NCBI GenBank assembly: GCA_000648925.1 | Contig: JFHF01000050.1 | Location: 1 to 56,866, forward strand | Direction: 5' to 3' | DNA length: 56,866 nt | DNA from: Caballeronia jiangsuensis | GTDB taxonomy: Bacteria; Pseudomonadota; Gammaproteobacteria; Burkholderiales; Burkholderiaceae | Part shown: piece after piece, positions 34,586 through 43,847 of the stretch | How positions within the stretch are numbered: position 1 is the first letter of the stretch | Layout: each line of letters opens with the position of its first letter | The notes under the pieces: generated by a model | Seen by the model: only the letters and a program-made list of their open reading frames with translations | Database searches by the model: none | What the model was told of the DNA's origin: nothing | Made by a program: the position numbers and the translations under genes

Positions 34586-34966
34586 CAATACAAGGAAACG
34601 TTGTTCGCGATCTGGCAGGTGGACAGCGTCCAGCAGCAGTAAGCGAGGCTTGAAATTGCGGCCTGGTGGCTTTCAACGCTAAGTGTCCCCTAAGCCTTAG
34701 ATGCTTACGTAGTCAGCGTACGAAGATTTCAATGACGGACTCGAGGGCTGACCTCCGTTACGCCAACATCGTCGCGTCGCTTGTCCTTGGGCAGTCTCGG
34801 CACCACCGCATCGATGGCTTTTTGTCTTTGGCGACTGGTGTCGGACTTCAAAGCTCGGTTGGCTGGAACACACCATGATTTGCAGCTTGCAAAACGGGGA
34901 GCCCTCATGGCGCTGAAAGCGTTCTGACACGTGGGTCATCGGCTCAAACTTCCTGCCGTTTGCAGC
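34586..34966. other. Intergenic region between divergent DUF4148 promoters
   Basis: About 380 bases lacking any supported gene; flanked on both sides by TTAA-N7-TTAA boxes that point outward to the two DUF4148 genes. Confidence 0.4.
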
Positions 34967-34983
34967 GTTAACGATGTCTTAAC
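34967..34983. promoter_or_regulatory. PmrA/QseB-type box GTTAAC-N5-CTTAAC
   Basis: GTTAAC 34967-34972 and CTTAAC 34978-34983 (TTAA-N7-TTAA), 83 bases upstream of the rightward DUF4148 gene at 35066 and hence upstream of the response-regulator operon. Confidence 0.5.
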
Positions 34984-35065
34984 TCTTCGCCCTCACGCTG
35001 TGGAATACGGGCTGCCGGCGCTGACGCTCGCAGCCGTACAACCACCTGACTGGAGAGAATCGAAC

Positions 35066-35380
35066 ATGAACACGACATTCAAGGTTTTGGCGCTCGCCCT
35101 GGTGTTGAGCGCACCGGCTCTAACGTTTGCGCAGGCTTCAAACACCCCCGTTTCCCGCGCAGAAGTACGCAACGAGCTGATTCAACTGGAGCGAGCTGGG
35201 TATAAACCCAACAAAGTGAAATATCCGGCCGACATTCAAGCGGCCGAGGCGCGTATTGGGGCGCAAGCGCAGTCGCCAGACATTGCGAGTCGAGACGTGG
35301 GGGGTACGCCGAGCGGCTCGTCGCAAACGGGCAGTGCGCGGCCAGCTAGTAGCTGGAAATCACTGTACAGTCACCACTGA
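35066..35380 (+). CDS. DUF4148-family periplasmic protein
   Basis: 104 aa from ATG 35066 (GGAGAG upstream). Signal peptide (VLALALVLSAPALTFAQ) and DUF4148 core VSRAEVRNELIQLERAGYKP then YPADIQAAEARI. It ends KSLYSHH like its divergent paralogue. It lies 23 bases before the response-regulator gene on the same strand. Confidence 0.87.
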   Translation: MNTTFKVLALALVLSAPALTFAQASNTPVSRAEVRNELIQLERAGYKPNKVKYPADIQAAEARIGAQAQSPDIASRDVGGTPSGSSQTGSARPASSWKSLYSHH

Positions 35381-35403
35381 CTCCGGGCTCTTAAGGAATC
35401 GAC

Positions 35404-36066
35404 ATGCGGGTACTGCTGGTCGAGGACGATGTTCTAATTGGCAGCGGGTTGCAGTACGGGTTACGCAGGGAAGGAATGGCCGTTGACTGGGTACAGGACG
35501 GGGAAGCGGGTTCCATCGCCCTTCGCACCACTTCCTACGGCCTGGTTTTGCTCGATCTGGGACTGCCGAAGCAAGACGGTCTGACACTGCTTCAAAAATT
35601 GCGGGGCCGCAACGACGCGACCGCGGTGATAATTATCACCGCACGCGACGGCATCGCAGATCGTGTTGGCGGTCTGGACGAAGGAGCCGATGACTACATG
35701 GTCAAGCCGTTTGCGCTCGAGGAGCTACTCGCTCGCATCCGCGTGTTGAACCGTCGACACGCGGGCCGAGCACAAACAACACTGCAAGCGGGGGTGATCG
35801 AGCTCGATCCGGCCCGTCACTGCGTCCTATTACGCGGTGAGGAAGTGGGTGTGACGGCGCGAGAGTTTGCTCTGCTTCATGAGTTGATGCGAAATCCTAG
35901 CGTTGTCGTTACTCGGGAGCAACTCGAGGAGCGCCTGTACGGCTGGAACGAGGAGATCGAGAGCAACGCGATCCAAGTTCATGTACACAACCTCCGACGT
36001 AAGCTGGGTGCACAAGCGATCCGGAACGTGCGAGGAGTCGGCTATCAAATCGGGGAGATCGCATGA
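35404..36066 (+). CDS. OmpR/PhoB-family response regulator, QseB/PmrA type
   Basis: 220 aa. Receiver with LVEDDVLIG, phospho-acceptor in LVLLDLGLPKQDG (Asp51), Lys in YMVKPFALEELLARI, then a winged-helix DNA-binding domain (LTAREFALLHELM-like, NAIQVHVHNLRRKLG, IRNVRGVGYQI) typical of QseB/PmrA/BasR. The stop overlaps the kinase start as ATGA. The TTAA-N7-TTAA boxes nearby match the known site type of this subfamily. Confidence 0.9.
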   Translation: MRVLLVEDDVLIGSGLQYGLRREGMAVDWVQDGEAGSIALRTTSYGLVLLDLGLPKQDGLTLLQKLRGRNDATAVIIITARDGIADRVGGLDEGADDYMVKPFALEELLARIRVLNRRHAGRAQTTLQAGVIELDPARHCVLLRGEEVGVTAREFALLHELMRNPSVVVTREQLEERLYGWNEEIESNAIQVHVHNLRRKLGAQAIRNVRGVGYQIGEIA

Positions 36067-37448
36067 GATCTCTTCGCAGACGGCTGGTGCTCTGGCTGCT
36101 TCCTGCAACGCTACTCGCGGGCCTGTTGGCAAGTGCTGCTACCTATTGGGGGGCATTGTATGAACTCGATGAAGTCCTCAGTGACCAGCTTAAGGTGATC
36201 GGCCGGCATGTGGTGGTCGATGACGACAATCACGTGTCATTGACCGGTCTGCAACGAAGCGACGATGACCAGATGTCTGGCGAACAATCGCATGGTGTGC
36301 TGCTTCAAGTCTGGCGAGGCTCTACACCGATTTTCAGCAGCGATCCCGATTCGAGGTTGCCACCGCCGGCCGCCGCCGGCCTCGCTGACATCGTGGTCGG
36401 CGGCGAGCTATGGCATTCGTTCGTGACACGAGAAGGTGACGTGTTGGTGCGTGTTGCGCAATTGAGGAAGGCCCGCTGGGAAGCAGTCGCCGAAATCGCC
36501 ATGCATCTCTTTTGGCCCGTGCTGTCGCTCATACCGCTGCTCGCCCTCTTCCTTTGGTTCGGGATTGGCTACGGTTTGCGGCCTCTGCGCGAGATCGCAG
36601 CAAATCTCAAACGGCGCGACGCGAACAATATGCAGCCAATCGATACGGCGACAATGCCCGGTGAAGTAAAACCGCTCGTCGATGCACTCAACGATCTTTT
36701 TCTTCGGCTCGATCACGCATTCACCGTGCAAAAACACTTCATTGCTGATGCGGCCCATGAACTTCGAACGCCCATCATGGGTCTTGGACTGCAAGCTGAG
36801 TTGTTGGAACGGGCATCAAGCGTGGCCGAGCGAGAGGAGATCACTGCCCAACTCAGAATGGGTGCCACTCGCCTCACGCGTTTGTCCGAGCAGCTTTTGA
36901 CCCTGGCAAGGCTCGCGCCGGACTCGCAGTTCGCCGAGACCTGCCAGTTCGACCTCACTGCGCTTGCAGGCTCCGTTGTAAGCGAGCGATCCAAATTCGC
37001 AGAATCCAATAATGTCGACCTCGGTCTCGCAGAAGGTAAGCAATTGACGGTCAGCGGAAACGCAGAAAACTTGCGTATTCTGTTGAACAACCTCGTCGAC
37101 AACGCGATTCGGTATGGAGGAGCTGACTCGCGAGTCGACGTAGAAGTCTACAGTCAGGAAGGTCGGCCGGTGTTGGAGGTACGGGACACGGGGCCCGGCA
37201 TTCCTGAGGTGGACCATACGCGCGTATGGGAGCGGTTCTACCGCGGGAACGGTCACGCAGCAACAGGTAGCGGCCTGGGCCTCTCAATTGTCCGCCGCAT
37301 CGCGGAACAGCATCATGCTTCGATCACTCTTGCACATGGCCTCGATGGTCGTGGCCTGACCGTACGCGTCTGCTTCCCAGTCGCGGGCATTCGGCATGTG
37401 TGCGTTGCAGAAAAATGCGATGAGCCGCGCTTGCGTGAGAACAGTTGA
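36063..37448 (+). CDS. Sensor histidine kinase, QseC type
   Basis: 461 aa. N-terminal helix (LVLWLLPATLLAGLLASA), periplasmic domain (~30-165) resembling the two-component sensor N-terminal domain of QseC, second helix (FWPVLSLIPLLALFLWFGI), HAMP, phospho-His in AAHELRTPIMG, N-box LLNNLVDNAIRYG, G1 DTGPGIP, G2 GSGLGLSIVRRI. Co-translated with the regulator before it. Confidence 0.9.
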   Translation: MRSLRRRLVLWLLPATLLAGLLASAATYWGALYELDEVLSDQLKVIGRHVVVDDDNHVSLTGLQRSDDDQMSGEQSHGVLLQVWRGSTPIFSSDPDSRLPPPAAAGLADIVVGGELWHSFVTREGDVLVRVAQLRKARWEAVAEIAMHLFWPVLSLIPLLALFLWFGIGYGLRPLREIAANLKRRDANNMQPIDTATMPGEVKPLVDALNDLFLRLDHAFTVQKHFIADAAHELRTPIMGLGLQAELLERASSVAEREEITAQLRMGATRLTRLSEQLLTLARLAPDSQFAETCQFDLTALAGSVVSERSKFAESNNVDLGLAEGKQLTVSGNAENLRILLNNLVDNAIRYGGADSRVDVEVYSQEGRPVLEVRDTGPGIPEVDHTRVWERFYRGNGHAATGSGLGLSIVRRIAEQHHASITLAHGLDGRGLTVRVCFPVAGIRHVCVAEKCDEPRLRENS

Positions 37449-37621
37449 CATCGCCGCCGGGCTCGCTTCATCTACGGCGGTCCGTCAGTCCAGGAAACTT
37501 GCGCAACCGACTTTGCAGCGTGGCGGTCGGATTATCCAGCCAGAGCCCATACGCGCTGACATCCGAGACCAAGTCCACGGCGGAAGTGGCGCGCGACGGG
37601 TTCTAGCGCGGCATGGCTTCG
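37449..37621. other. Intergenic start, no supported gene
   Basis: About 170 bases after the kinase; no gene seen. The whole kinase-to-cytochrome gap is 37449-38182 and contains the box, hairpin and terminator listed separately. Confidence 0.35.
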
Positions 37622-37638
37622 CTTAAGCGTTCGTTAAC
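37622..37638. promoter_or_regulatory. PmrA/QseB-type box CTTAAG-N5-GTTAAC
   Basis: CTTAAG 37622-37627 and GTTAAC 37633-37638 (TTAA-N7-TTAA), upstream of the hairpin-terminator candidate RNA and 545 bases before the cytochrome b562 gene. Confidence 0.45.
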
Positions 37639-37699
37639 TATCGGCCGGCAATATGGCGGCGATTGAGCCCATACGTGGACATTTGTAGCCAGGCGCCAT

Positions 37700-37914
37700 C
37701 CAGATATGATCGTGGGCGTTGCGACAACTAAATCAACGGTTTCAAAGTGAGATTCCACAGTCGACGACGACGGGTGGCGCGGCACAAAGGTAGGTGAAAG
37801 CAAGAAACACGGCGGATCAAATAGTGAACAGAACCTTTCGTAAAGCCACGCGGCAGTCGTGACATTAAAACGGCACGACTGTCCTTTATGCCCGGCATCC
37901 GCCGGGCTCTTTTT
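37700..37914 (+). ncRNA. Candidate small RNA ending in two hairpins
   Basis: CAGTCGTG (37854-37861) pairs perfectly with CACGACTG (37874-37881) over a 12-base loop, and eight bases later GCCCGGC (37890-37896) pairs with GCCGGGC (37901-37907), followed by TCTTTTT. The upstream limit is arbitrary; the box at 37622 could drive it. No reading frame of interest lies within. The kinase stop is ~440 bases away, so this is not an obvious gene terminator. Confidence 0.35.
37890..37914 (+). terminator. Rho-independent terminator
   Basis: GCCCGGC-ATCC-GCCGGGC stem-loop (7 GC-rich pairs) followed by TCTTTTT at 37908-37914 on the plus strand. Confidence 0.85.
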
Positions 37915-38182
37915 GGATCAACGGGTTTGCGCACTCGCCTTGTGGCACATTTCCAAGCTCGAGCGAGAGCAATTCGGTTAGCCTTTCGCGTCCATGCCTT
38001 TGAAGCGAACTTGAAAGAAACAACTTTCTGGACGATTTTCTCTTGTAGCACGACCCATTGCCTTCTCGCGAGCACGCATTCCGACAGTCACCGCTTTCTC
38101 GCCGATTGCAGGCCAGTGCTGACGCTTTATTAGCCTGCGGTTTGAACGACGTCAGACTTGCTTTTGTTACTGGATCAACGCC

Positions 38183-38557
38183 ATGGCAAAACCCCGGCTT
38201 TACAAGAACCTCCGCGCGCTGCTGTGTGCCTCACTTCTTGCCGCCGCGTCACTAGCGCACGCTGGCGAAATCAAGACGCTGATGAAGGACATGAAGCGTG
38301 CGATGCAAGGCGCACTGGCGAGTACCACAATGCCGGAACTGCGGGGCTATGTGACGAGGCTCGAAAGCGACGCGCAGCAGGCGAGCCGCGAGCCCTATCA
38401 TGGTGATCAACGCACCTACGACGAAGGCATGCAGGCCCTCCGGGAGGAACTTGCTCAGGTCGAGGAGGCGATCCAGGCGAACAATATGAGCGATGCGAAA
38501 CGAGCACTGCTCCAAATCAACAGTGCGAAGAAGCGCTACCACAGATTGCTTAGCTGA
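38183..38557 (+). CDS. cybC: Cytochrome b562-family periplasmic protein
   Basis: 124 aa with signal peptide (ALLCASLLAAASLAHA). The mature four-helix-bundle sequence has an N-terminal Met (LMKDMKRAM) and a C-terminal His (KKRYHRLL), the haem ligands of cytochrome b562, and acidic helix repeats. Directly followed by a cytochrome b561 gene, suggesting an electron path from the quinone pool to a soluble periplasmic carrier. Confidence 0.8.
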   Translation: MAKPRLYKNLRALLCASLLAAASLAHAGEIKTLMKDMKRAMQGALASTTMPELRGYVTRLESDAQQASREPYHGDQRTYDEGMQALREELAQVEEAIQANNMSDAKRALLQINSAKKRYHRLLS

Positions 38558-38590
38558 TTTGCATAAGTCTCGCATGCGAAGAGGTAAATT

Positions 38591-39148
38591 ATGATGAAAA
38601 AGATTACGCGGTATCCTCTGTCGGTCATCCTGCTGCACTGGCTAGTGTCCGCTGCACTTATTGGCAATTTGATTATCGGCCTGATGTTAGACGACCATGA
38701 AAATCTGGTTGCGCTTCACAAGTCAATTGGTATTCTCATACTGGGACTCGCAGCCGTCCGTTTTGCCAACCGGCTTAGGGCGCGACACATGCTGCCACGG
38801 TCGATCAACGCCGTCGGTACGGCCGCTCGCTTTGCCGAAAAGGCGGTCCATCATGTGCTTTATGTGTTGATGATCGCTATTCCGTTGCTTGGTTGGATGA
38901 AGACTAATGCCGCCGGCCACGATGCGAGCTTTTTCGGCTTTTTTTCTCTACCGATAGTTGCCCCACAGAGCCGTGATTTATCGCACTGGCTGGGGGAACT
39001 TCACTCGTTAGCAGCATATGGGTTGGCTGCATTGGTCGGATTGCACGTACTAGGAGCACTAATGCACTGGGCTTTGAAGTCGGAAAACGTCCTTCCGCGG
39101 ATCTTACCTTCCTTGCGCCGAGGCCGCGGCGCAGACGACGCTTTCTGA
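38591..39148 (+). CDS. Cytochrome b561-family protein
   Basis: 185 aa, four helices with His ligands in LLHWLVSAALIGN, VALHKSIGILI, EKAVHHVLYVLM and GLHVLGALMHWALK. 33 bases after the b562 gene. It is distinct in sequence from the other two b561 copies. Confidence 0.88.
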   Translation: MMKKITRYPLSVILLHWLVSAALIGNLIIGLMLDDHENLVALHKSIGILILGLAAVRFANRLRARHMLPRSINAVGTAARFAEKAVHHVLYVLMIAIPLLGWMKTNAAGHDASFFGFFSLPIVAPQSRDLSHWLGELHSLAAYGLAALVGLHVLGALMHWALKSENVLPRILPSLRRGRGADDAF

Positions 39149-39282
39149 AATTGGTGAGAGAGATGGAGTACGAATGGAGGTTAGCGCTCTCCGGCCCCTG
39201 TAGAACCACAACATCCAAACTAGGCCAAAAGCTAACGTCGCTGTCAAAATTGAACTAGAGAATAACCGCTGACCAAAAGCTG

Positions 39283-39972
39283 ATGAAAGTGCTTGTTGTC
39301 GAGGACGATGCCTCAATTGCGGCGAACCTGTACGACTATCTTGAAGCGAACGGGTACGTGGTCGACTACGCCTCCAACGGTCACGCTGGTCTGGAGATGG
39401 CGGTCGCCGGTTCGTGGGATGCCATCCTTCTCGATTTGTCGCTTCCGTGCATGGACGGCCTCACGCTGTGCCGAAAGCTGCGCGAAGAAGCGCATCGCGA
39501 CACGCCGGTGTTGATGCTCACGGCCAGGGACGCGCTCGACGACAAGCTCGCCGGCTTCGTGCATGGTGCCGACGACTACCTGGTCAAGCCGTTTTCCTTG
39601 CGAGAAGTAGGCGCCCGGCTCGGAGCGCTGATCAAACGCTACAGAGGCGAGGTCGCCACCCAAGAACTACGCTTTGCGGATGTCCGACTCGATCTGACAT
39701 CGCTTGGGGTCGAGCGTGCGGGCCGACTCATCAAGCTGCAGCCGAAATGCCTGCAGCTGCTGCGAATCATGATGCAAGCGCCGGGCCGGGTATTCGGCCG
39801 GGCCGAGCTCGAATCAGAGGTCTGGGGCGACGAGCAGCCTGACAGCGACACGTTGCGCGCGCACATCTACACGCTGCGTAAGGCGCTGACGCAACGAGGC
39901 GAGGCAGAGTTGATCGAAACCGTCCACGGGCTTGGGTACCGGCTCGTCGCCCGCGACACCGATGCGAAGTAG
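39283..39972 (+). CDS. OmpR-family response regulator of the second two-component pair
   Basis: 229 aa. Receiver LVVEDDASIAANL, AILLDLSLPCMDG (phospho-Asp), DYLVKPFSLREVGARL, then winged helix (LIKLQPKCLQLLRIMM, SDTLRAHIYTLRKAL, VHGLGYRLV). The stop at 39972 lies inside the start of the kinase gene (ATG 39962). It precedes an RND efflux operon, for which it may be the regulator. Confidence 0.88.
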   Translation: MKVLVVEDDASIAANLYDYLEANGYVVDYASNGHAGLEMAVAGSWDAILLDLSLPCMDGLTLCRKLREEAHRDTPVLMLTARDALDDKLAGFVHGADDYLVKPFSLREVGARLGALIKRYRGEVATQELRFADVRLDLTSLGVERAGRLIKLQPKCLQLLRIMMQAPGRVFGRAELESEVWGDEQPDSDTLRAHIYTLRKALTQRGEAELIETVHGLGYRLVARDTDAK

Positions 39973-41257
39973 CCTGCGCCTCAAGGTCGCGCTGGTTTTC
40001 TCGGCGCTTACGATCCTCCTGCTCATCGCTCAGGCGCTGGGCGTCCGCATACTCGCCGAAGCGCAAGAGGAAAGGCTCATTGCCGCCTTGATCCACGATG
40101 ATATGGTCAGCGTGCTGCGAAGCTACCAGGCAGATCCGTCGTTGCTGCCGCCCTTCGACCAGCGACTCGGCGGCTACGTGTCGGCAGCGGACGAGTCATC
40201 GCAGGCGCTGCCATCGCGCGTCGCCATGATGGCCGCCGGAACGCACGAGATCATCGTCGGCGATCGGGAGATTCACGTTGGCATCGCGGCGATTGAAGGG
40301 GCGCGCCTCTACCGTGTCTACGACTTCAGCGCCTACGAAAAGCATTTCAAGGAGATGATCAACGTGCTGATGGCGGGCACGGGCCTCTTTGCGCTGCTGA
40401 CGGTCTGGCTTTCGTACGGCGTCGCGGGACTGCTGGTGCGGCAGGTCGCGAGCCTTGCCCGCCAGGTCAAGGCACTACGGCACGAAAGCGCAGCTCTGAT
40501 CAATCCAGGCAGATATGACGAAGCCGAGCTCATCGGGCTCGTCGAGGCCTTCAACGACTATCATCGGCGCATGGCGGATATGATCGCGCGGGAGAAAGAG
40601 TTCACTGGCGACGTGAGTCACGAACTGCGCACGCCGCTCACGGCGATCAAGACCAGCTGCGAATTGCTGGAGCAGGACTCGCGAATCAGCGGCAAGTCGC
40701 GCGCCCGGCTCGCGCAGATCAACCGCGCGGTGGACAGCATGCACAAGCTTGTCAATGCGCTTCTCATGCTTGCCCGCGACGATTCTGCCCAGCGCGTCGA
40801 GTCGGTCGATCTCACGCGCATGATCGGGACCACGCTCGCGCCATTTGCGGAGCGCTGTGCCGCCAGCGGCGTGCAGACGGTGATCGACGTCGGTAGCAGC
40901 GTTCAAGTCAAAGCGGACGCCTCTGCTTTGGCAATCGTTCTGTCGAATCTGACCGACAACGCGCTGCGGTACACCGATCATGGCTGCGTGCGCTTCTCAT
41001 ACGCGCGCGGCCGGCTGCACATCGAAGACACGGGCTCGGGCATTCCGGAGCACGCGTTGCCGCATGTTTTCGACAGGTTTTACCAGGCCTCGCAAACGCC
41101 GTCTGAAGCAAAGGGTTTCGGTATTGGCCTGTCGATCGTCAAAAAGATCTGCGACCGGCATGGATGGGCAATTCAGATCGAAAGCGAACAGGATCAGGGC
41201 ACGCGCGTGGCGCTGAGCCTGCCCCTGGCGGGACCCGCGAGCGCCGCGGAGGACTGA
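39962..41257 (+). CDS. Sensor histidine kinase of the second two-component pair
   Basis: 431 aa from ATG 39962. Two N-terminal helices around a ~130-residue periplasmic domain, HAMP-like region, VSHELRTPLTAI (phospho-His), N-box LSNLTDNALRY, G1 DTGSGIPEH, G2 GFGIGLSIVKKI. Overlaps the regulator gene by 11 bases. Upstream of the cation-efflux operon by about 95 bases. Confidence 0.88.
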   Translation: MRSSLRLKVALVFSALTILLLIAQALGVRILAEAQEERLIAALIHDDMVSVLRSYQADPSLLPPFDQRLGGYVSAADESSQALPSRVAMMAAGTHEIIVGDREIHVGIAAIEGARLYRVYDFSAYEKHFKEMINVLMAGTGLFALLTVWLSYGVAGLLVRQVASLARQVKALRHESAALINPGRYDEAELIGLVEAFNDYHRRMADMIAREKEFTGDVSHELRTPLTAIKTSCELLEQDSRISGKSRARLAQINRAVDSMHKLVNALLMLARDDSAQRVESVDLTRMIGTTLAPFAERCAASGVQTVIDVGSSVQVKADASALAIVLSNLTDNALRYTDHGCVRFSYARGRLHIEDTGSGIPEHALPHVFDRFYQASQTPSEAKGFGIGLSIVKKICDRHGWAIQIESEQDQGTRVALSLPLAGPASAAED

Positions 41258-41352
41258 GAGCCACGTTGTTGACGAAAATTTCACAACTGGGTGCGTAGCA
41301 TCCGGGTCATGAGCGGTCCGCCCCTGCGGCCGGGAGACCCTTGGATGCCGGA

Positions 41353-42744
41353 ATGCGCCGCGCGATACTGATTGTCCTTACCTTACTCACCGGTTGTGCG
41401 TCCTACCACGCACAGCCGATCGCGCCTGATCAACTGGCCCAACAGTTTGAGCAGCGCTCACTCGCGAGCGAGGACTTGCGCGCGTTTCTCACGAAGGCAC
41501 TCGGTCACGACGTCCAGCCGTGGCCGACGGCCCGGTGGGACGAACGGATGCTGACGCTCGCGGCGTGGTACTACAGTCCCGCGCTCGATGTTGCGCGCGC
41601 CCACTGGGGCACCGCGAAAGCCGGCATTCAGGCTGCCGACGCAATGCCGAACCCCGTCCTGCAGTTGCCGTTCCAGTTCGCTACGCCCAATCCTGGACCG
41701 GGCGCGCCCTTCATCTGGGGCCCTGCCCTTGACATTCCGATCGAGACCGCGGGCAAGCGCGGTTACCGCCTCGATCAGGCGACTCACCTGTCGGAAGCCG
41801 CGCGCCTTGCGATCGGCAACGAAGCGTGGAAGGTCCGCGGACACGTTCGGGACGCGCTGGTCGCTCTGTACGCCGCGCGCGAACGCGGGGCCGATCTGTC
41901 GCGCAAGGCAGAAGCACTGCAGCAGGTCGTTCGGATGGTCAGCAAGCGCCGATCGGTCGGCGAAAACTCGGGACCGGATGTCGACGCGGCCGTTCTCGCG
42001 GCGACACAGGCGCAGGCTGATCTGGCTGCGGCCCGAAGCGCGCAGCAGGATGCGCTTGCGCAACTGGCGGCGGCGATCGGTGTGCCGGCGGCCGCGCTCG
42101 ATGGCCTCCAGTTCACCCTCGACGAATTCGGTACGTCACTGCCAGCGCCGCCTGCCGCTGACGCGCAACGCGATGCCATTTTCCATCGCGCCGATCTGCT
42201 TGCCTCGCTCGCCGAGTACGCGGCGGCCGAGTCGGCGCTTCAGCTCGAAGTGGCCAAACAGTATCCCGACATCCATTTCGGACCCGGCTACACATACGAC
42301 ACCGGTACACACAAGATAGGCTTCGGACTTGCGGGTATCATGCTGCCGATCTTCGACCAGAACCAGGGGAACATTGCGCAGGCCGAGGCGAAGCGCGAGG
42401 AAGCCGCGGCACGCACGGCGGCCTTGCAGGATTCGATACTCGGTGATCTGGATCGTGCCCTCGCGAATTATCGGGCGAGCCTTGACGCCGTGCAGCTCTC
42501 TGCACGCCATCTCACCACCGCACGGCGTCAGCTGGACAGTCAGCGGGCAGGTTTCGCCGCCGGCAACATCGATCGTCTGACGCTCACGCAGGCCAAGGCC
42601 GACTTCGAGGCAAACGAAATGACGCACCTGGATGCCGTCGTCGCTGCCCAAAAGGCGGCCGGTGTGCTCGAGGATGCCATGCAGCGCCCCCTTGAGCCCG
42701 AGGCGGCCAACGAATCTCTGACTCAACAGGAACCACGGCGATGA
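41353..42744 (+). CDS. Outer-membrane efflux lipoprotein (TolC/CzcC-like)
   Basis: 463 aa from ATG 41353 (TTG 41341 also possible). Lipobox LLTGC at the N-terminus; then the two outer-membrane-efflux repeats (ALDVARAHWGTAKAGIQAAD, MPNPVLQL; FGPGYTYDTGTHKIGFGLAGIMLPIFDQNQGN). Exports substrate across the outer membrane with the next two genes. The stop overlaps the adaptor start (ATGA). Confidence 0.87.
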   Translation: MRRAILIVLTLLTGCASYHAQPIAPDQLAQQFEQRSLASEDLRAFLTKALGHDVQPWPTARWDERMLTLAAWYYSPALDVARAHWGTAKAGIQAADAMPNPVLQLPFQFATPNPGPGAPFIWGPALDIPIETAGKRGYRLDQATHLSEAARLAIGNEAWKVRGHVRDALVALYAARERGADLSRKAEALQQVVRMVSKRRSVGENSGPDVDAAVLAATQAQADLAAARSAQQDALAQLAAAIGVPAAALDGLQFTLDEFGTSLPAPPAADAQRDAIFHRADLLASLAEYAAAESALQLEVAKQYPDIHFGPGYTYDTGTHKIGFGLAGIMLPIFDQNQGNIAQAEAKREEAAARTAALQDSILGDLDRALANYRASLDAVQLSARHLTTARRQLDSQRAGFAAGNIDRLTLTQAKADFEANEMTHLDAVVAAQKAAGVLEDAMQRPLEPEAANESLTQQEPRR

Positions 42745-43805
42745 GATACCGGCTGCTCTTCTTTTCTGCCATCACGATCGCGCTGGCTGCCAGCGCGTGC
42801 TGGTACATCTATCAAAACCTTTATCCGAAACCATCTGCATCATCCGTGGCCGCGCAGCCGGCGTCCCGGCCGGCCGTTCAGACGATCAATGGTGAGACGG
42901 TGGTGACCGTCAGCCAGGCGATCCAGCAAGCAAGCCACATCGAAGCTGCCTCGCTCGCCCTCGTCACCAAACGGCCTGACACTAACGCATGGGCGACGGT
43001 CGTCGATCTTCAGCCGCTCTTCGACCTGCATAACCGGCTGGCCGCCGCACGCGCCGATCTCGATACGCTCACCGCTCAGGCCGGTAATTCGCATACGCAG
43101 TATGAGCGCAGCAATGTGCTGTACGAGGATGATCGCAACGTCTCCCAGAAGAGCCTGCAGGACGCGCGAGCAGTGATGCAGGCGGATCAGGCGAAGCTGC
43201 AATCGGCCACCACAACGGTCAGCGGGCTGGAGGCGACGCTGCGCCAGCAGTTCGGCGATGCGCTCGCGCGGGCGTCGATGGACCCGAAATCCGACGTGTT
43301 TCAACGGCTGCTTGCGGGCCGCACGGCGGTGTTGCGCGTGACGCTGCCCGCGGGGCTCCAGAGTAACGCGCCAGCGCGCATCACGGTGGACGCTCCCGAC
43401 GGCGAGCATGTCACCGCGACGAAGCTGTCGGCGTCGCCGCTGGCCGATCCATCGATACAAGGCAGTCCCTGGTTTTACGCAGCGGATCGAGCGTTGCCTG
43501 TTGGCACCCGCACCAGCGCGCATGTGCCAATGCCGGCGCCGGCCTCACAGAGGCTCGTCGTTCCCGAGTCGGCCGTCGTCTGGTACGGCGGACAGCCGTG
43601 GGCCTACGTGCAGACAGCACCCGATCACTTCACGCGCCGCTATGTCTCCGCCGGCGACGAGGGCGATCAGGGCTTTCTCGTGAACTCCGGCTTTCATACT
43701 GGGGACCGCGTCGTCACGCAAGGCGCCCAGTTGCTGCTATCCGAGGAACTGAAGCCTCAAGGGATCGCGACGGCCTGCAAGGATCCGCCCGAATGCGATG
43801 ACTGA
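42741..43805 (+). CDS. RND periplasmic adaptor (membrane-fusion) protein
   Basis: 354 aa. N-terminal anchor (LLFFSAITIALAASACWY), coiled-coil hairpin region (LAAARADLDTLTAQAGNSHTQ... QEADQAKLQSATTTV-like), then β-barrel/membrane-proximal domains with VVPESAVVWYGGQPWAYVQ. The HlyD-like fold links the RND pump to the outer-membrane channel. The sequence is shorter than CusB/CzcB and lacks N-terminal His-rich metal sites that I can see. Confidence 0.85.
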   Translation: MRYRLLFFSAITIALAASACWYIYQNLYPKPSASSVAAQPASRPAVQTINGETVVTVSQAIQQASHIEAASLALVTKRPDTNAWATVVDLQPLFDLHNRLAAARADLDTLTAQAGNSHTQYERSNVLYEDDRNVSQKSLQDARAVMQADQAKLQSATTTVSGLEATLRQQFGDALARASMDPKSDVFQRLLAGRTAVLRVTLPAGLQSNAPARITVDAPDGEHVTATKLSASPLADPSIQGSPWFYAADRALPVGTRTSAHVPMPAPASQRLVVPESAVVWYGGQPWAYVQTAPDHFTRRYVSAGDEGDQGFLVNSGFHTGDRVVTQGAQLLLSEELKPQGIATACKDPPECDD

Positions 43806-43847
43806 CCCGTTGTTTCGCCCGGTAGACACGAATCCAACAAACCGCTC

